Assembly: GCA_033977485.1 (NCBI GenBank)
Contig: CM066994.1
Location: 8,992,001-9,056,000 of the forward strand
DNA length: 64,000 nucleotides
Reading direction: 5' to 3'
From: Hydrangea macrophylla
Lineage: Eukaryota > Streptophyta > Magnoliopsida > Cornales > Hydrangeaceae
Below, piece by piece: positions 45,733 through 58,775 of this stretch. Position 1 is the stretch's first letter. The number at the start of each line of letters is the position of its first letter. Both the position numbers and the translations under genes were made by a program. The notes under the pieces were generated by a model that did not search any database, was not told the origin of the DNA, and saw only the letters and a program-made list of their open reading frames with translations.

Positions 45733-47214
45733 TATTATTATTGTTATAAAAATATTACTTTGTAGATGTACACTAAGTGGTGTATAGAGCTTCTGAGACT
45801 TGACCTTCCTTTAAATATTTTTTATTATTTTAATTTGGAAAGCTTACATAATAGCAAAGTGCTTGATCCTTTTATATTAACTAGTCGATCACCCGTGCAA
45901 ATGCACGGGAAGTCATAAAAAATATGTAAAATTACATGTGAAAAAAAAAACCATAAAGAATCAAACATTTGTATAGAAAGAATATTAATAATTCTTGGAA
46001 TACCTGCTACTACACTGTAGTAAACTTCCCAATAGTCAATTAGGAAACAGTCAGAATAGTAAACGAAAAATCACATCGTATAAGAATTTTCTATCACTGT
46101 TATTAACGTAATTTAAAAAAAGTGAAAATATTTTGCTGATCTTTCCTGTCACTAAACCTATATCTGCAGGAAAGGAAACAGATAGAAAATAGTAACACAT
46201 AAGTACGAATACATTTTAAATCATTTCTAATAAATGAATACAAACAAAACATTGAAGCTTGTAAACGTTACCTTGAAGAATATCGAATCACATGTTTACA
46301 ATCAAATTGCCGCAAACTAATTTTCTATGAGAGAATAAATGAAATATCAAGAAATAGGGCAAATACTTCATTAAAATGAATACACAAATTCAAAAAAGTG
46401 CCTAATAGTATAACAACTTTGGGCTTCACAAAAACACTCAAGTTTATGAACTTTTGAATCTCATCTTTGATTCATAAATAGCTTAATAGATGTACCCGCA
46501 TGAAAATGATTGGTAGTACCACAGCCCTTGTGGTACCATTGATAAGAGAATTTGGAAACCAATTTTGAGTTTAAATTACTCAAACAAAACCATATGACTC
46601 TCTTTGATAAAAAGAAAACACTCTGTTCTTTTCTTCTTCTTTTTTCCGTTATTTTTTTTTTTTCCAATCAAAGCAACATCTCATTATTGAAGGGAAGGAG
46701 AGATGGGATAACCCCAATAGAAGAAAAATCACACGATTGCACTAAGCAACCAAAAAACCTTCAACTTGACCTACAAGTAAAATCTCTAATAGAGTAAACA
46801 TAAAACACCTATAGTGCAAGGCCAAATATTAAAGGGGGAAATATCAAATTGAGTAAAGTACAACCATTCAAAGATCAAATAACACCAACCTGAAATTCAA
46901 CATCATAGCTAGAAGATTAGCCAGCAAAACAATGGAAGTCTATCTACATATCAAAATTCCATAAAGCCAAAATTTGTAACCCCCCATAGTTTCTAGTTGT
47001 GCATGCTAATGTCTCTAAGTTCAATTCCTTTGATAACCTTTTTCAATTCTAGGGAGCTGGAGCAAATTAGTTTAGATTTTGCAAGGTCATAAAAAAAATA
47101 ACAGTGAAAATCAAAAACTGAAAACTAATTAAAAACATGCCATACTGTTATCCTATAGCATAGGCTAATTAAAATAAAAATTACAGTACCAAAATTGATC
47201 AATGGTTTTGGTAT

Positions 47215-47216
<2 letters not shown>

Positions 47217-47270
<54 letters not shown>
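47217..47270. repeat. GA microsatellite
   Basis: A tract of about 26 GA units inside the Helitron. A peptide made of Arg-Glu repeats across it is an artefact. Confidence 0.95.
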
Positions 47271-47278
<8 letters not shown>

Positions 47279-47849
47279 GATTCCCTTGTACATGAAAGAA
47301 AGGGGGCAATCAATTCAAGGCAAGCTGATAGTTTGACGATTGTTCACTGCAATTATTGGAATCTCCAAGTATACATCAATTATGTAACTACTGCATTATC
47401 TATGCTTTAAAGAAAAAAAAAACAATTTCCCATTTGTAGAACACACACATATATAAGTGATATCAATAAGACGACCCAACTGGTTTGCCAACAAAATTCA
47501 AAAGCCATCAAATCCAACCAGTAAAGTGAATTTTTGCCCAAAAAAGAATAGTGAATTTAGAAACTAGGTCAAATTACTATAAATCATATCATATTTTAAG
47601 AAACAGTAAATTAAGCATATGTGTAATGGCATTAAAAGAACAGATTTACAACTCGACCCCTAAAATTTCCATTTACCTAAACTAAATGAATGGATCAAAG
47701 TCCACTAAATCGTAAGCAGGAGTGAACAAAGAAAGGTTTTTTTTTTTTTTTTTGGGAAGGCTAATTTTATTTTTGGAAAATCATGTCACACTTGGACATA
47801 GATACACACAAAATCACACATATGAAATAGTTGAAAATAGAAAGTTTAC

Positions 47850-47982
47850 CTGGACTTCCAGGTAGAACTCTTCTCTTCTTAGGTGTTTGCCTGTTGTTGT
47901 TGGAAAGTGGATCCATCAGTAGTATAAATTGTAGTAGTGCTTGTAGGTGCCAAATCTGGAGCATTCTAGTCATGTTCACCAA
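47850..47982 (-). pseudogene. Exon-like fragment, possibly IDD zinc-finger N-terminus
   Basis: On the minus strand this reads DPLSNNNRQTPKKRRVLPGS then P, and stops at a good splice donor (AGTCCAG|GTAAAC at 47850/47849). INDETERMINATE-DOMAIN zinc-finger proteins have a basic KKKRNLPGTP-type motif at a similar exon end, so this may be a captured exon 1. No zinc fingers are present downstream. A second frame reads TTDGSTFQQQQANT over the same bases. The identification rests on about ten residues and is tentative. Confidence 0.35.
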
Positions 47983-48494
47983 ATAGCTCCTCTTGTTAGT
48001 TAATAGACATAGATATACTTAAAAGCAGAGTTTAGAACACTGCAGTTAGGAGATAACCCTTGCTATTCACGGGAAATAATAGAGGAAAAAATGTTGTAAT
48101 CATTGTAAATGACATGTAGAGAGGATATATATATATATAGTTGTTCTTACCTCCAGATTCAAATCCATCATTGAAGAGAAAGTAGGTTGTGTTTGGCTAA
48201 CGAAAGTTAAAAACTGAATTTGGAGTTATCTCAAAGCAGTCAGAGAATAACACCTTCTCATTATATGTGATTGTTTTGCCCAATTGTACTAATAATCTAC
48301 CTTTCATGTAAAGTTGAGAATAAGAATGAGATCATTTAGAGAAGGGTTGATCTCCATATGACATTCTGAAAAAACAATGCACATTATGATATTCACAATG
48401 CACTTACTAAGTAGAAATTGAATTATTCAAGAAAATGTAGAAATTGAATTATGACCCAAAAAAATGTAGAAATTGAAAACTTGTAGAAACTCAC

Positions 48495-48641
48495 CTCACC
48501 CATCTCAAGCTTTCCTCCAGCCTTTGATCTAATATTTCTTGACAAAGCATAGCATCAAACTGTGGATCCCGTTCTTCAAGGATGTTGTCAGTAATAATTC
48601 TGGATTCACCCTCTTCAATTAAAAACCACCAGTTAGGCATT
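48495..48641 (-). pseudogene. Exon-like fragment inside Helitron, unknown gene
   Basis: The minus strand is open for 48 codons (MPNWWFLIEEGESRIITDNI, then LEERDPQFDAMLCQEILDQR and LEESLRW) between a polypyrimidine-AG acceptor (CTGTAG before 48641) and a GTGAGT donor after 48495. The acidic, helical composition is gene-like, unlike the surrounding AT-rich DNA. The parent gene is not recognised. It is most simply a host exon captured by the Helitron. Confidence 0.5.
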
Positions 48642-48823
48642 CTACAGAGAAATCCTTATAGATGGATGCACTATATTGCAACTTATAGACCTGTTGCTAT
48701 TTTACACAGGTTATAGAAATGAAGGTTTTCAATTTTACAAACATATATGCTCAATTCCCTTTTCTTCTCTTAGCAATTTTATAAATGAATCTCTTCTTAC
48801 CAAACGCATTAATTAATTCTGAT

Positions 48824-48882
48824 ACACACACACACACACACACACACATACACACACACACACACACACACATACACACATA
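48824..48882. repeat. CA microsatellite
   Basis: An interrupted CA tract with CATA breaks, inside the Helitron. Confidence 0.9.
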
Positions 48883-49454
48883 GCTCTGGTTCTTTAACAA
48901 ACAAAATGCAAACTGCAGCCACTGCAGGATTTTTTTCTCTTTCTCTTCACTCCCTTTCTTTCTTAATTTTTAGATTGAAAAAAAGACCTGTTAAAACCCA
49001 TAGTTCACATCCATTATCTTACTTCTTAAGAATTAGACTATTACTTACATTTCTTAATCACATGTCCCCTCCAAAATTCAATAAGAAGTTGAAGCATCAG
49101 CCTCCAACTTTGTCCCCATAATCACTTTCCTGCAAAATAGACCATAACAAATCCGTAAATAAAATAAAATGTTTTAAGTCAAAACTCAAATGGATTGTGA
49201 AGAACCCTAAATTTACCATAACAAAATCTGTAAATAAATGCATCTAAAATTGAATAGTATAATTTTCCATAAAGATTAAATCCAACAGAGAAAAATTTCA
49301 AATTCAACAATTTTAAAAAGAAAATTATGACGAATTGGACTTGGGATGGTGGGGACAGATATCATTGTCACTTTCCCTTTTGGGTTCACTTCCAAAAAGC
49401 TAACCTAGAAACAGGAGAATAGGGTGAAAGGGACTTACGGTGATTAGGGCAGTA

Positions 49455-49625
49455 AGACAATGGAGAGATTAGAGCACGAAAGGGAAGGAGAGAAGAAGAT
49501 GCAAAAGAAGAAGAGAGAAGAAGATTAGAACTGCAAGTTGTCCACCTTGATTGGAGTGGAGAGATTAGGGCACAAAAGGGAAGGAGAGAAGAAGATGCAG
49601 AGGAAGAAGAGAGAAGAAGATTAGA
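49455..49625. repeat. Duplicated purine-rich stretch
   Basis: GAGAGATTAGAGCACGAAAGGG... and GAGAGATTAGGGCACAAAAGGG... are two copies about 101 bases apart, each followed by AAGGAGAGAAGAAGATGCA and more GAAGA repeats. It lies near the Helitron 5' end. Confidence 0.75.
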
Positions 49626-50087
49626 ATTGTACGAAAGGAACTTACAATGTTCATCTTGGATGACTATCGAATGGAGGAGGCGTGATTGGAATGGGAAGAG
49701 GAAAGGATGAACGTATGGGAGAATGGAGGAGGCGGATGTAGAAGCGTTTTGTTTTTCCCAGACCTAAAATGAAACGTTTGAAGCTAAAATTTGAAGAAAA
49801 GAATGTTGTCCACGTAGATTAAATATAAAATTAGAGTAGCCACGTATGATTTTTTCTGGGATTATAGAGTGCCACCTAGGCGACAGTTGGATGGTCTTAG
49901 AGAAGGCTTTTGGCCTTGAATTTTAGATATATATAATAGATTTGTACATAGAATATTCTAGTGACTCAATTAATTCTCTCACCTAACACTCACTTAGAAA
50001 TACTAAACATTACACTAAATTAACCTACTATCTACCCACAAACTACATTTTTCAAGCGCACTCTAGAAAAATTCAAAATATATTTCC

Positions 50088-50225
50088 AACGATTGCTCAT
50101 CCAAACACCTTATTGGGTGAGCAAGTGGGATCCATCATTTTGTATGAATAAGATGAGGATGAATTAATAATTGAAAGTGGTGAGTCTTATTTGCTCACCC
50201 AATGAGATGCTTGGGTGATCCACCA
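50088..50225. mobile_element. MITE-like palindrome
   Basis: GCTCATCCAAACACCTTATT with GGGTGAGCAAGTGGGATCC pairs imperfectly with the complement of TTGCTCACCCAATGAGATGC and CTTGGGTGATCC. It is short, encodes no protein, and its target duplication is not clear. Confidence 0.55.
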
Positions 50226-50278
50226 TATGAAAGACCTAAAAAAATCAAAACACAATAAGTTTACTGGGTGAAAATTAA

Positions 50279-50460
50279 GCACAAGATCACAGATCCAAAA
50301 CTAGAATTGACCATTGATGGAAGCACATTTGTGAACTTGACCTACAATTTTAAGCACAAGATCACAGATCCACAAAATTAAAACACATTTGTGAACTTGA
50401 ACTACAAGTTTAAACTCAAGATCACAGATCCACAAAATAGAATTGACCACTGATGGAAAA
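50279..50460. repeat. Three-unit tandem repeat (60-75 bp)
   Basis: The phrase CAAGATCACAGATCCA recurs at about 50282, 50357 and 50417. The first and third copies are followed by AGAATTGACCA.TGATGGAA, and the intervals carry ACATTTGTGAACTTGA. Related phrases lie in the Helitron near 46765. Confidence 0.8.
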
Positions 50461-50529
50461 ATCTCTAATAAAGTAATATTGGGATAATAATAAATGCAAA
50501 TGGACCAATAGTTGGGTGAAAATTAATTT

Positions 50530-50680
50530 GGAACACACACCACACTCACGCACACACTCCACAAGCAGCACAACACACTCACGCACACTATTGCACACAC
50601 TCACACTGTCGCACACACTCAATGACTCACCACCACACACACTCATGCACACACCCACGCATCCACTATCGCACACACTC
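50530..50680. repeat. Cryptic CA-rich repeat
   Basis: Imperfect CACACACTCACGCACAC-type repeats. Cys/Val/Ser-rich peptides here are simple-sequence artefacts. Confidence 0.85.
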
Positions 50681-51606
50681 GAAAGCAATATCTAGCTCCT
50701 CAGGTGGATCTTCCTCCATCGGTGCATCAAGATCTCCTATCCTGATCTCAACATCCCAATCCTCAATCATTACCTCATCATCACCCTCGTCCATAACGTC
50801 TACTGCTAGCTCAGTGGCTTCAACGGCTGCAATGGCAAATCCCTCGGCTACTGTGATAGCCTCGGCCAACTTAGTCTCTCCTAAAATAAATTCGGATGGC
50901 TGTGCGACCATCTCCACTACCCATACAGCTACTATTTGTGCTATAGACCCTGCTGATACCTAGGGTGCAACTGCCTCCTCGGGCTTGTCGTCCTCAACCC
51001 CCTCATTTCCCTTTGCTACTACCACGTCCTCTCCAACTATAATATCCATATCAGCAGGCTCTGGGTCCTCTAGAACCTCCTCTGGGTCATCCTCTGGCTC
51101 CTCATTGTCGTCCACGAGCTCCTCATCTCCGTTCCCATCCATAACCATGTCATGATCCTCATCCTCGGGCTCTATATCCTCGACAGGATCCTCATCCTCC
51201 TCATCATCCCCTATCAGCTCGAGCTCAACTGGCTTTGGCACTGGTACCACTGGTACCGGTACCGGTAGTGCTGCCTAAGCTGGTGCAGCTGCAGGTACGG
51301 GCAGAAGGTCGGGTCTCCCTAAGATAGCTCTTAACTCAATAACATCCATCTCCAACTTGCTCTGGATCAAACGAGCCATCTCATGATAAATAACCTCCCG
51401 AATCCTTACATAATGGTAAGCACCCATACATATCTCAGTCGGGTGAGTCTGTCTGTCAATATAAAGAGCTCTCCATATATCCTCCTCTAGGTACTGACTG
51501 GCTATACGACATATGCGCTTATAGTACAACTCTGGGTCCGCTGGCTCCACAATGTCCCCATGGATCACATGTCCTTTGTAGGTGTCGTCCACAAATTTAT
51601 GAAAGT
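50666..51606 (-). pseudogene. Gypsy-associated ORF, unrecognised, two in-frame stops
   Basis: One minus-strand frame of about 309 codons runs from 51592 (extending up to about 51606) to 50666 with TAG stops at 51275 and 50960. The first part is helical (PELYYKRICRIASQYLEEDI, CMGAYHYVRIREVIYHEMAR, LEMDVIELRAILGRPD). The middle is Pro/Val then strongly acidic (GDDEEDEDPVEDIEPEDEDH). The last part is acidic and Ala-rich. It lies just downstream of a tRNA-Met primer site (51745-51757), so it occupies the gag position of a gypsy element, but I do not recognise a capsid domain. The absence of frameshifts suggests coding constraint until recently. Confidence 0.55.
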
Positions 51607-51744
51607 TTGGATCCCTGCTAACCTATACAGAAACTATCTAACGTCATACTGACGAACTTGTCTTAATACTCATGTATCTTAGGAATCTTAAAATGCTAGG
51701 ACCAGATGGTGTAGGACAATTAGTAAGCGACAGTATTAAACCTA

Positions 51745-51757
51745 GGCTCTGATACCA
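51745..51757 (-). promoter_or_regulatory. tRNA-Met primer-binding site
   Basis: The minus strand reads TGGTATCAGAGCC, complementary to the initiator tRNA-Met 3' end, a few bases after an LTR-like end (GGGTATGACC). It marks the start of the internal region of a minus-strand LTR element. Confidence 0.8.
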
Positions 51758-52650
51758 AAAATCCGGTCATACCCTAGAACAGCAAATAGGGAAAAATAAA
51801 ATTTCTTTTTTGGGCCCATAGGCAACGACTGGTGAAGTCACTGAATTGTCCACACCACGCAGTTCTAAACAGTAATAGGAACTGAACTATAATATAAAAT
51901 CCCTATATTGTTACATCAGAGTTAAACGTAGTATTACAAGTCTGAAGGCAATATATGCCTTATTACAAAACATAATACTGAAGTCCGATAGTAGGATTTG
52001 AACTATAATATATCCTATGTCTTCTGCTGGCATATACATGATCACCAGCGTAGTAATTATCCCTGGTGCCTCCTGCATTAGCTGGTCCGCCCTTAGTTGT
52101 AACAACCTGTATTTCATTTAATTTTTTTGTGAAATTGAGCATTTCCATATTTAATTTGTATTTCCAGTGTTATGTTAAATTTACGATTCTCATGTTTGGA
52201 AACTTATTACTGATTCTATTTCAGTATCAAAATTTTTGTTGGGGTCAAACTGCAATTTTTATAAACTAAGTAATGCATGTGTTGGATTTCAAAATCTGTA
52301 TTTCAAAACGATGGAAATATTTACTTTTTACTCAAACTGTATTTTTATAAAACTGAAAAATCATTTCTTACATAAAAATGAATTTTCTGTATTTTGTGGT
52401 GATCACCGCGCCACGAAAATACCAGTTTATGTTCAAAACTGTCTACGTCGCGCTGAGATCCCACATATTTTGGAATTGACATAAAGCTTGAAATGACTTA
52501 TGCTTTATTACTATTTATGGAAAGTAATGATTGACTTAGGCCTTGTTTGGTAATGCATTGTAGAGTGGGTTAATTCTTGTGCCATAATCTAATTTTGCCA
52601 AACACCACAAGTGATTTCTAGCCAACTTGTTAGAGCCTTGTTTGGCTGTG

Positions 52651-55529
52651 TGTAGACACCTCGATTTTGACCAGACGTCGAATTAAAGTGGAGTGTTACC
52701 TCTAAGATCCGATGATGACAAGTGTTCGACTAATCCAAGACTTCCAAAGGTGATTCAAGCTCTTCCGAAGACTTTTTCAATTTAAAACAAAAAGAAAAAA
52801 GAGAGAAAAAGAAAAATAGGGTAAAACGACATATGACAGGAGCTGCGGCAGTCTCGGATTGCCGCTGCGGTACTCTCTGGAGTGCTAGACGGCATTCTGT
52901 AAACACCGCGAATTTCAGCAAATGCCGCCAAAATATGGATTTCTACAGAAAATGGCATTCTGTGGAGTTGTCCGCGACATTCACTGATTGCCATTCCGGC
53001 ATTCACTGACTGCCGCTACGGCAATCAGTGACTGCCGCATCGGCAATTACTGACTGCCGCTCCTTTTTCCCCGAATGTCGCTTTTTCATGACAGCCTTTC
53101 CTAAAATAGGTCAGTTTATACCTTCAAAAGGCGGCTGGAATTAGGGTTTTGGCTGCGAATTTGCCAAAATAACCATCTGAAGATTGCCTATATATAGAGG
53201 ATGTGTATCCCATTAATGGAGACTTGGAATTTAGAATGTTAGGATCCCAATAATATTGATTCTCTTTCAAAACTTTTTAAATTAAGAGAGAAGTGGAATT
53301 AGAAGAAAGAGCTAGAAGAAGAGCTTGATCACCATTCTTGGAAGATCTCAAAGCAACAAAAGGAGTTGAGGAAAATTAAAGGTAAACTCTAAATTACTTA
53401 GTTTTTAACATCCAAGTTCAATCACATTATGTAGATACTTATGATCTTTTACATATTTTCAAAACCTCTCTTCCCACCTTATTTCATCACACACCACATA
53501 TATTGTGATTGAACTCTCATTTCATTATTTGGATCAAATAGCCTTTGGTTTTAAATAAATCTTGGAGTCTGATGTTGCTTGAACTTTGATTTCTTTTCTT
53601 TTTTACTATGTCTATTTTTTTTTAGGTTCATAAGACTTTCAATGTCTTACTTGAATCCTTATGTTTAGAATCCCTCAATATTCTTATGAACTCATGATTC
53701 GTGAGAGGATTGAGGTTGATATTAGTGTATTGAGTCAATGGGTTCAAGCTTTCACCATAGTTTGAATTCATTACCTTGAGGTTTTATGAAGTTTCTTCAT
53801 ACTTCATTAAAATCCATAAGTTTAAGTGTCCTTAGTCTCCAATGACCATCAAATGATAGGAGGAATAATTTGAATCTAAGCCTATCTTCATGGTTTAAGT
53901 TCATTGTGTTGGGGTTTTATGAAGTTTCTTTATACTTCATTAAAATCCATAATTTTAAGTGTCCTTAGTCTCCAATGACCATCAAATGGTAGGAGAAGTA
54001 GTTTGGACTAAGCCCAACTTCATGGTTTAGAAGTTGGGATTAACCAACAAAGATGAACTTGAACAAATGGTGCAATATATTCAATGACCACTTTTGATCA
54101 AGGATTTTTAGTTAAATAATGAACTGTTGGAATCAAATGAAACCAATTGGAAAGTGTCAATAACACAAAGTTTTACCACTGTAATTTTTGTTTTAATGAG
54201 ATTTTACAGTTAACATGGTTTGGTCATAGGTTTTGTGAAACAACAATAATTTGTCCAGAATTTCAGAACAGTAACATCTTTTTGATACGAGTAAATCAGA
54301 GCTTTAATCAAGTATTGATGACTCCAAATATTTTTTTCCTTGAAGTTTAATGTGTTAATAAGATCTCCTAAAACGATTGGAGCCTTTTAGATTTTTTTTA
54401 CTATTTTTAGAAAATCGTACAAGAACTCTGGACAGAGAGTTATGAAGATCCGAGTGATGTCTAGTTTTTGTTTAATTCCCGGAGATCTAACCGTTGAAAC
54501 TTTGCTTTTCTTTTTGGGTTAAAAACTAGACTCACAGAGGCAACTTGTGTCTAAAAATTACCAAGATCAAACCATGGGAACCATGCCTTTTATTTCTTTG
54601 AAGTTCTGATCTTCTCTCTGGAATTTTCATAATTTTGTGACAGGTTTAACCAACCTTGTAAATAATGGTCCAAATAATCTTTTCTTGACCTAGGGCTTAT
54701 ACTATGCTTTGATAATAATTAATTAGGCTTAAATCCAAAGACCAAATGATCCAAATCAATGAATAATTCATAGTTCATTCTTGCTCATGCTCATGCATTC
54801 ATTCACATGTGTTGATACTCGTAATTATAACCTCTTTTCTTTAGGTAGAAGATTAAGCATGTTGTTTATGGTTTAATGTTATATAGTTTAAAGCGTGTGT
54901 ACTAACCCTTTGTTTTGTAGCGATATTAAGGTATGACTTCTTAAACTCCTTTCTATTTTATCTTAGTTTCTTGATTTTATCGATTTTCCGACTCCATGTA
55001 CGACACCTTAGAAATAGGTCTTGTTTTAGTTGTATACTTGAATTAGAGACTCTCTTGCTAGGATTTCCTTTTGTTTTCATGCATTGCACGTTTAATATTT
55101 GCGGCTGGATCCCGGGTAAATTCCCTTGTTCCCTATTGCATATCATGTCGCTTGCTAAATGAACTATGTGGCTTTTGAATGTTATTTTGCCCTTAGCAAT
55201 CTTACACCCTTTGAACATGCTTTTGTGATGTATATTTATACATATGTATTAGTTGAAGGCACATTTAGATTAATAATTCGATTAAAAGGATGTTGAGTAG
55301 AGGCCTATCACGAGATAGGATGAGAGAGGGTGTTTTAGTCCGTCGGGCTCCTTCCTCTCTCATTCCATAATCTCGGACCTGGTTAATCTCTGGTTTCCAA
55401 AAGATCGGTTTGCTTTAAAATGGTTTCTTAATTTTTTCTTTTAAAAATTAAGTGGTGGCTCATTTTGAATTTGAATTTAGAAGGAGATTTAAATAAAAAC
55501 TATGGGTAAGCTAGACTGCGGTATCCACA
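52651..55529. mobile_element. Gypsy-type solo LTR, 2.9 kb, 5-bp TSD
   Basis: The ends are TGTAGACACCTCGATTTTGA and GACTGCGGTATCCACA, a pairing seen in plant gypsy LTRs. CTGTG repeats flank it at 52646-52650 and 55530-55534. A TATA-like CCTATATATAGAGG is near 53187. Internally, a block of about 133 bp (GGTTTTATGAAGTTTCTT... at 53780 and 53913) is tandemly duplicated, and GCCGC/GGCAnT phrases repeat at 52850-53060. It sits inside a MITE-like sequence with CCTTGTTTGG/CCAAACA ends. Confidence 0.75.
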
Positions 55530-56752
55530 CTGTGCTTATAAGGTGTGTGATGGTTTATGCCTATAAGCTAATTACCCAAACATCTTCAATTTGACCCCTA
55601 TGAGTCTAAAGTGCCTCTTCAGATATGTGGGAGAGTATATACGTATGTAATGATCCTGTTAATCTGTAGATTTGTTTAGAAAATTAGTACTTAAACTAAA
55701 TTGTTAAGCCTTTGAGAAGGAACTTGGAGGCCAAGTTCTTGATGTCTATATAAGCCTCATACACTCTCACCCTTTCCTCAGATACACATTCTACACCACA
55801 CAATACATAGAGATAAGAGAGAGAGCTTAGAGAGAGTTTCAGAAAATTATTTAGAAGAGAAGAACTTTCTCTCCATAGCTTGCAAGCTTGATTTGGGTAT
55901 TCCTAGTTCTTGTTCTTTCTCAACAAACTCTCCTTTATCCTTATCATCAGTGAGTATTTCTAACTCACTTAATATGTAATACATAGTCCAATTACTGTTT
56001 ATTTGTTTGAATCATGGATCACCATTGTTGATTTTACGTATGAACTCCATAGCTTGAAAACATGAATTTTTTAAACTTAACCAAAATTCGTTTTTAGAGA
56101 TGATTATGAAATATTATACATCATAGATGTTGTGTTTAAAGTTTTAGAGCCCAATTCATTCATAAGAGAAAGTATATTAGAAATTAAGTTTTGACATCTT
56201 TTAGTTTTTCATAAAATCCGAGAGATACGGATTGATTCGTGTTAAATTGATTGAAGATTCATAATCCTTGTAGGAAAATGAAGAGATTCATATATTATAT
56301 TACATATATACTTGCAGATTTTAAAATGGGTCAAAAAGACCCCTTAAACTGAAAACAGGGGAGTTTTAGCGAAGAAGATGAAGCCACTGCGTGAACTCGC
56401 GCGCGATCTTCGTGTTTTCTGACAGTTTGAAAATTTGATAAAGAAAATCGAAAAATGGGCATATCGCGCGAGCAATTTCTGACAGTTTCTGCTTTTTGTC
56501 TATTTTATGATAATGGACTGTTTGGGTAATGTTTTATAAATTTTTAAGGCTTTGTTTGGAAGTTATGTCAATATAGGTTCTGTTTTGTTATGGTTATCAA
56601 AGAGTGATTATGGTTTCGATTCTTGTCAAATATACATGGCTATTGTTCCCGGCATTTCATATGTTTTGTTTATAGTATATGGTGTCAGTTGTACATGCAT
56701 GGTGAGTGTGAGTGTTGGTCAGTGTGGAAAAGAGTATATAGTTGAGATTGTG

Positions 56753-57055
56753 TGGACACTCCCTGGTAATTGTGTACCAAAGTGTGACGTGTTGAGATTG
56801 CGGCTAAAGTGTCTTTAAAATGCTACGGTGGCAAAACTGGACACTCCCTGGCGCCCATGGTAGCGCTAAAGTGTGTGACGCCGAACTTAGACATTCCCTG
56901 GCACCCATGGTAGTGCTAAAGTGTGGCCTACTGGACACTCCCTGACGTGCATGGTACGGTCAAAGTGTGAGGCATTAGACACTCCCTGGTACCCCGTACT
57001 AAAGTGTGAGGCAAATTGGACACTCCCTGGTACCCCTGTGCTAAAATGTGGCTAT
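56753..57055. repeat. Tandem repeat, unit 42-50 bp, about six copies
   Basis: GGACACTCCCTGG (or a one- or two-base variant) begins units at about 56753, 56839, 56889, 56931, 56976 and 57018. Each is followed by a CCCATGGTA-like core and TAAAGTGTG. It is located in the solo LTR. Confidence 0.85.
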
Positions 57056-57501
57056 CTTATCGTTTCAAAGATATTGGTGCGAGAGAGTCGGGTGTTGTGT
57101 CTGTCGAGAGAAAAGAGTTGGTAAGACGAGAATGGTGGTATTGGTCTCATGCACGGTCACATGCTTTATGAATTAATGATTATAATATCACCCTTGCTAT
57201 TTCATAAATAAATTAATTCCCATAATAGTTAACCTGTGGAGTAATGGAATTGCAAAATGAAAGAAATTAGTAAATGAGTATGTTTTACATTCGAGTTGGA
57301 TCTGATCGTAGCTTCGAGTTCAGGTGCCGTACCGCGGCCGGACCGGAAAGGAGGGGGACAGCGAACCTCCTGCCAAGAGGCCAAGGTTGCTTGCTAACTC
57401 TCAGCCACTTGTTAGAAGGAAGTTTCTTTTCGGGGGGAGGGAAGGAAAAAAGAAGGTAGATTATTCGATTCTATTTTCTCCTTTGGTAAGGATTGGCTTT
57501 A

Positions 57502-57714
<213 letters not shown>

Positions 57715-58466
57715 TTAATACTCACCAGCTTCAATAAGCTGATGGCGTTGATGCGCCCTGGACATTCGTGTTCAGGCTTTTCAGGTTATGACTATGCTGG
57801 GCCATATAACTTTGCAAATTGAGAACAACTACTGGAAGGAGAACTTATTATTATATGTTTTTAAGTTATGAACTGATTTTTGTAATAAGGATGACTGTAA
57901 TAGATTATAGACATTATTGTTTTGTTTTCAGGCGGAGTGTGCCTTAGTTGACCTCGTGCTGTAATATTTAATAAGTTAGAAAAATATTTGTAAGCCTTGA
58001 TTGCTCTACTCTAAATTATATTAATATGTATTCGACGTTTGGGACGGAATCGATCCTTCAAACTGTCGCGACCTACGGGTCCATAAAGGAAATTAAATGC
58101 TTTCCATATTTATGCTACGTCGGGGCGTGACATTAGTAGCATATCCTTCCTTCAAATAGTAGCCATCATTGTATGGTTCATTGCTTGAAGTATTATGAAC
58201 ATGGTAGGTTGAACAGGGAATGTCCATGCATAAAAGCCGCCAACTTATTAAAAGCTGAGTGAGTAAAAACTCATACAATATCATAAAGGTGAAGTAATTA
58301 TAAGTTATGGAACAATATACAGTTAATGCTAGTAATAATATCTTCTCTTTATTCCAATAGTTCTCTGATTATTAACGTCTTATTACTCACGACTGATAAA
58401 GTATTCTGGATTGAAGAACAGACTCGATAGTTCAACTCTATAGATACACCAGCATCCCGTCCACCG

Positions 58467-58775
58467 CTATTAAGGACATATTTACATCCCACTGTGTATC
58501 AAGGACACAATGTCAAATCATCCGTCTACTTTTAAGGACATATTTACAGTCCACTGCATGTCAGGGATATGACGCCTGAAACAAGGCATATCGATCTATT
58601 GCCACGACTTAACGATGTCTACCAGTGATCCCAGGCCACTATTTTAAGGACATATTCACAGCCCACTGCTTTTAAGGACATATTATAGATCACCTGGATA
58701 TCTTAGGGCTACTTGGTCCAGCCCACTGCTTTTAAGGACATATTCACAGCCCACTGCTTTAAAGGACATATCACG
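58467..58775. repeat. TTAAGGACATATT tandem array
   Basis: At least six copies of TTAAGGACATATT (one as TAAAGGACATAT), most followed by CACAGCCCACTGC, occur at about 58467, 58528, 58643, 58671, 58731 and 58758. This is an LTR-internal minisatellite. Confidence 0.85.

Larger units (their letters stand above)
45881..49940 (-). mobile_element. Non-autonomous Helitron (about 4.06 kb)
   Basis: The 3' terminus, read on the minus strand, is the hairpin CCCGTGCATTTGCACGGG followed by TGATCGA and CTAG, then a flanking T. This is the canonical Helitron end (stem-loop a few bases before CTRR). The 5' terminus is TCTATTATATATATCTAAAA at 49940, with a flanking A, giving the expected A/T insertion site. 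No RepHel helicase is visible. Inside are GA and CA microsatellites, a duplicated purine-rich stretch near 49455-49625, and exon-like fragments at 47850-47982 and 48495-48641. The 5' end is the less certain boundary. Confidence 0.75.

Noticed and set aside
46461..46797. Short open frames inside the Helitron
   Set aside because: They are Lys/Phe-rich translations of AT-rich DNA without splice or similarity support.
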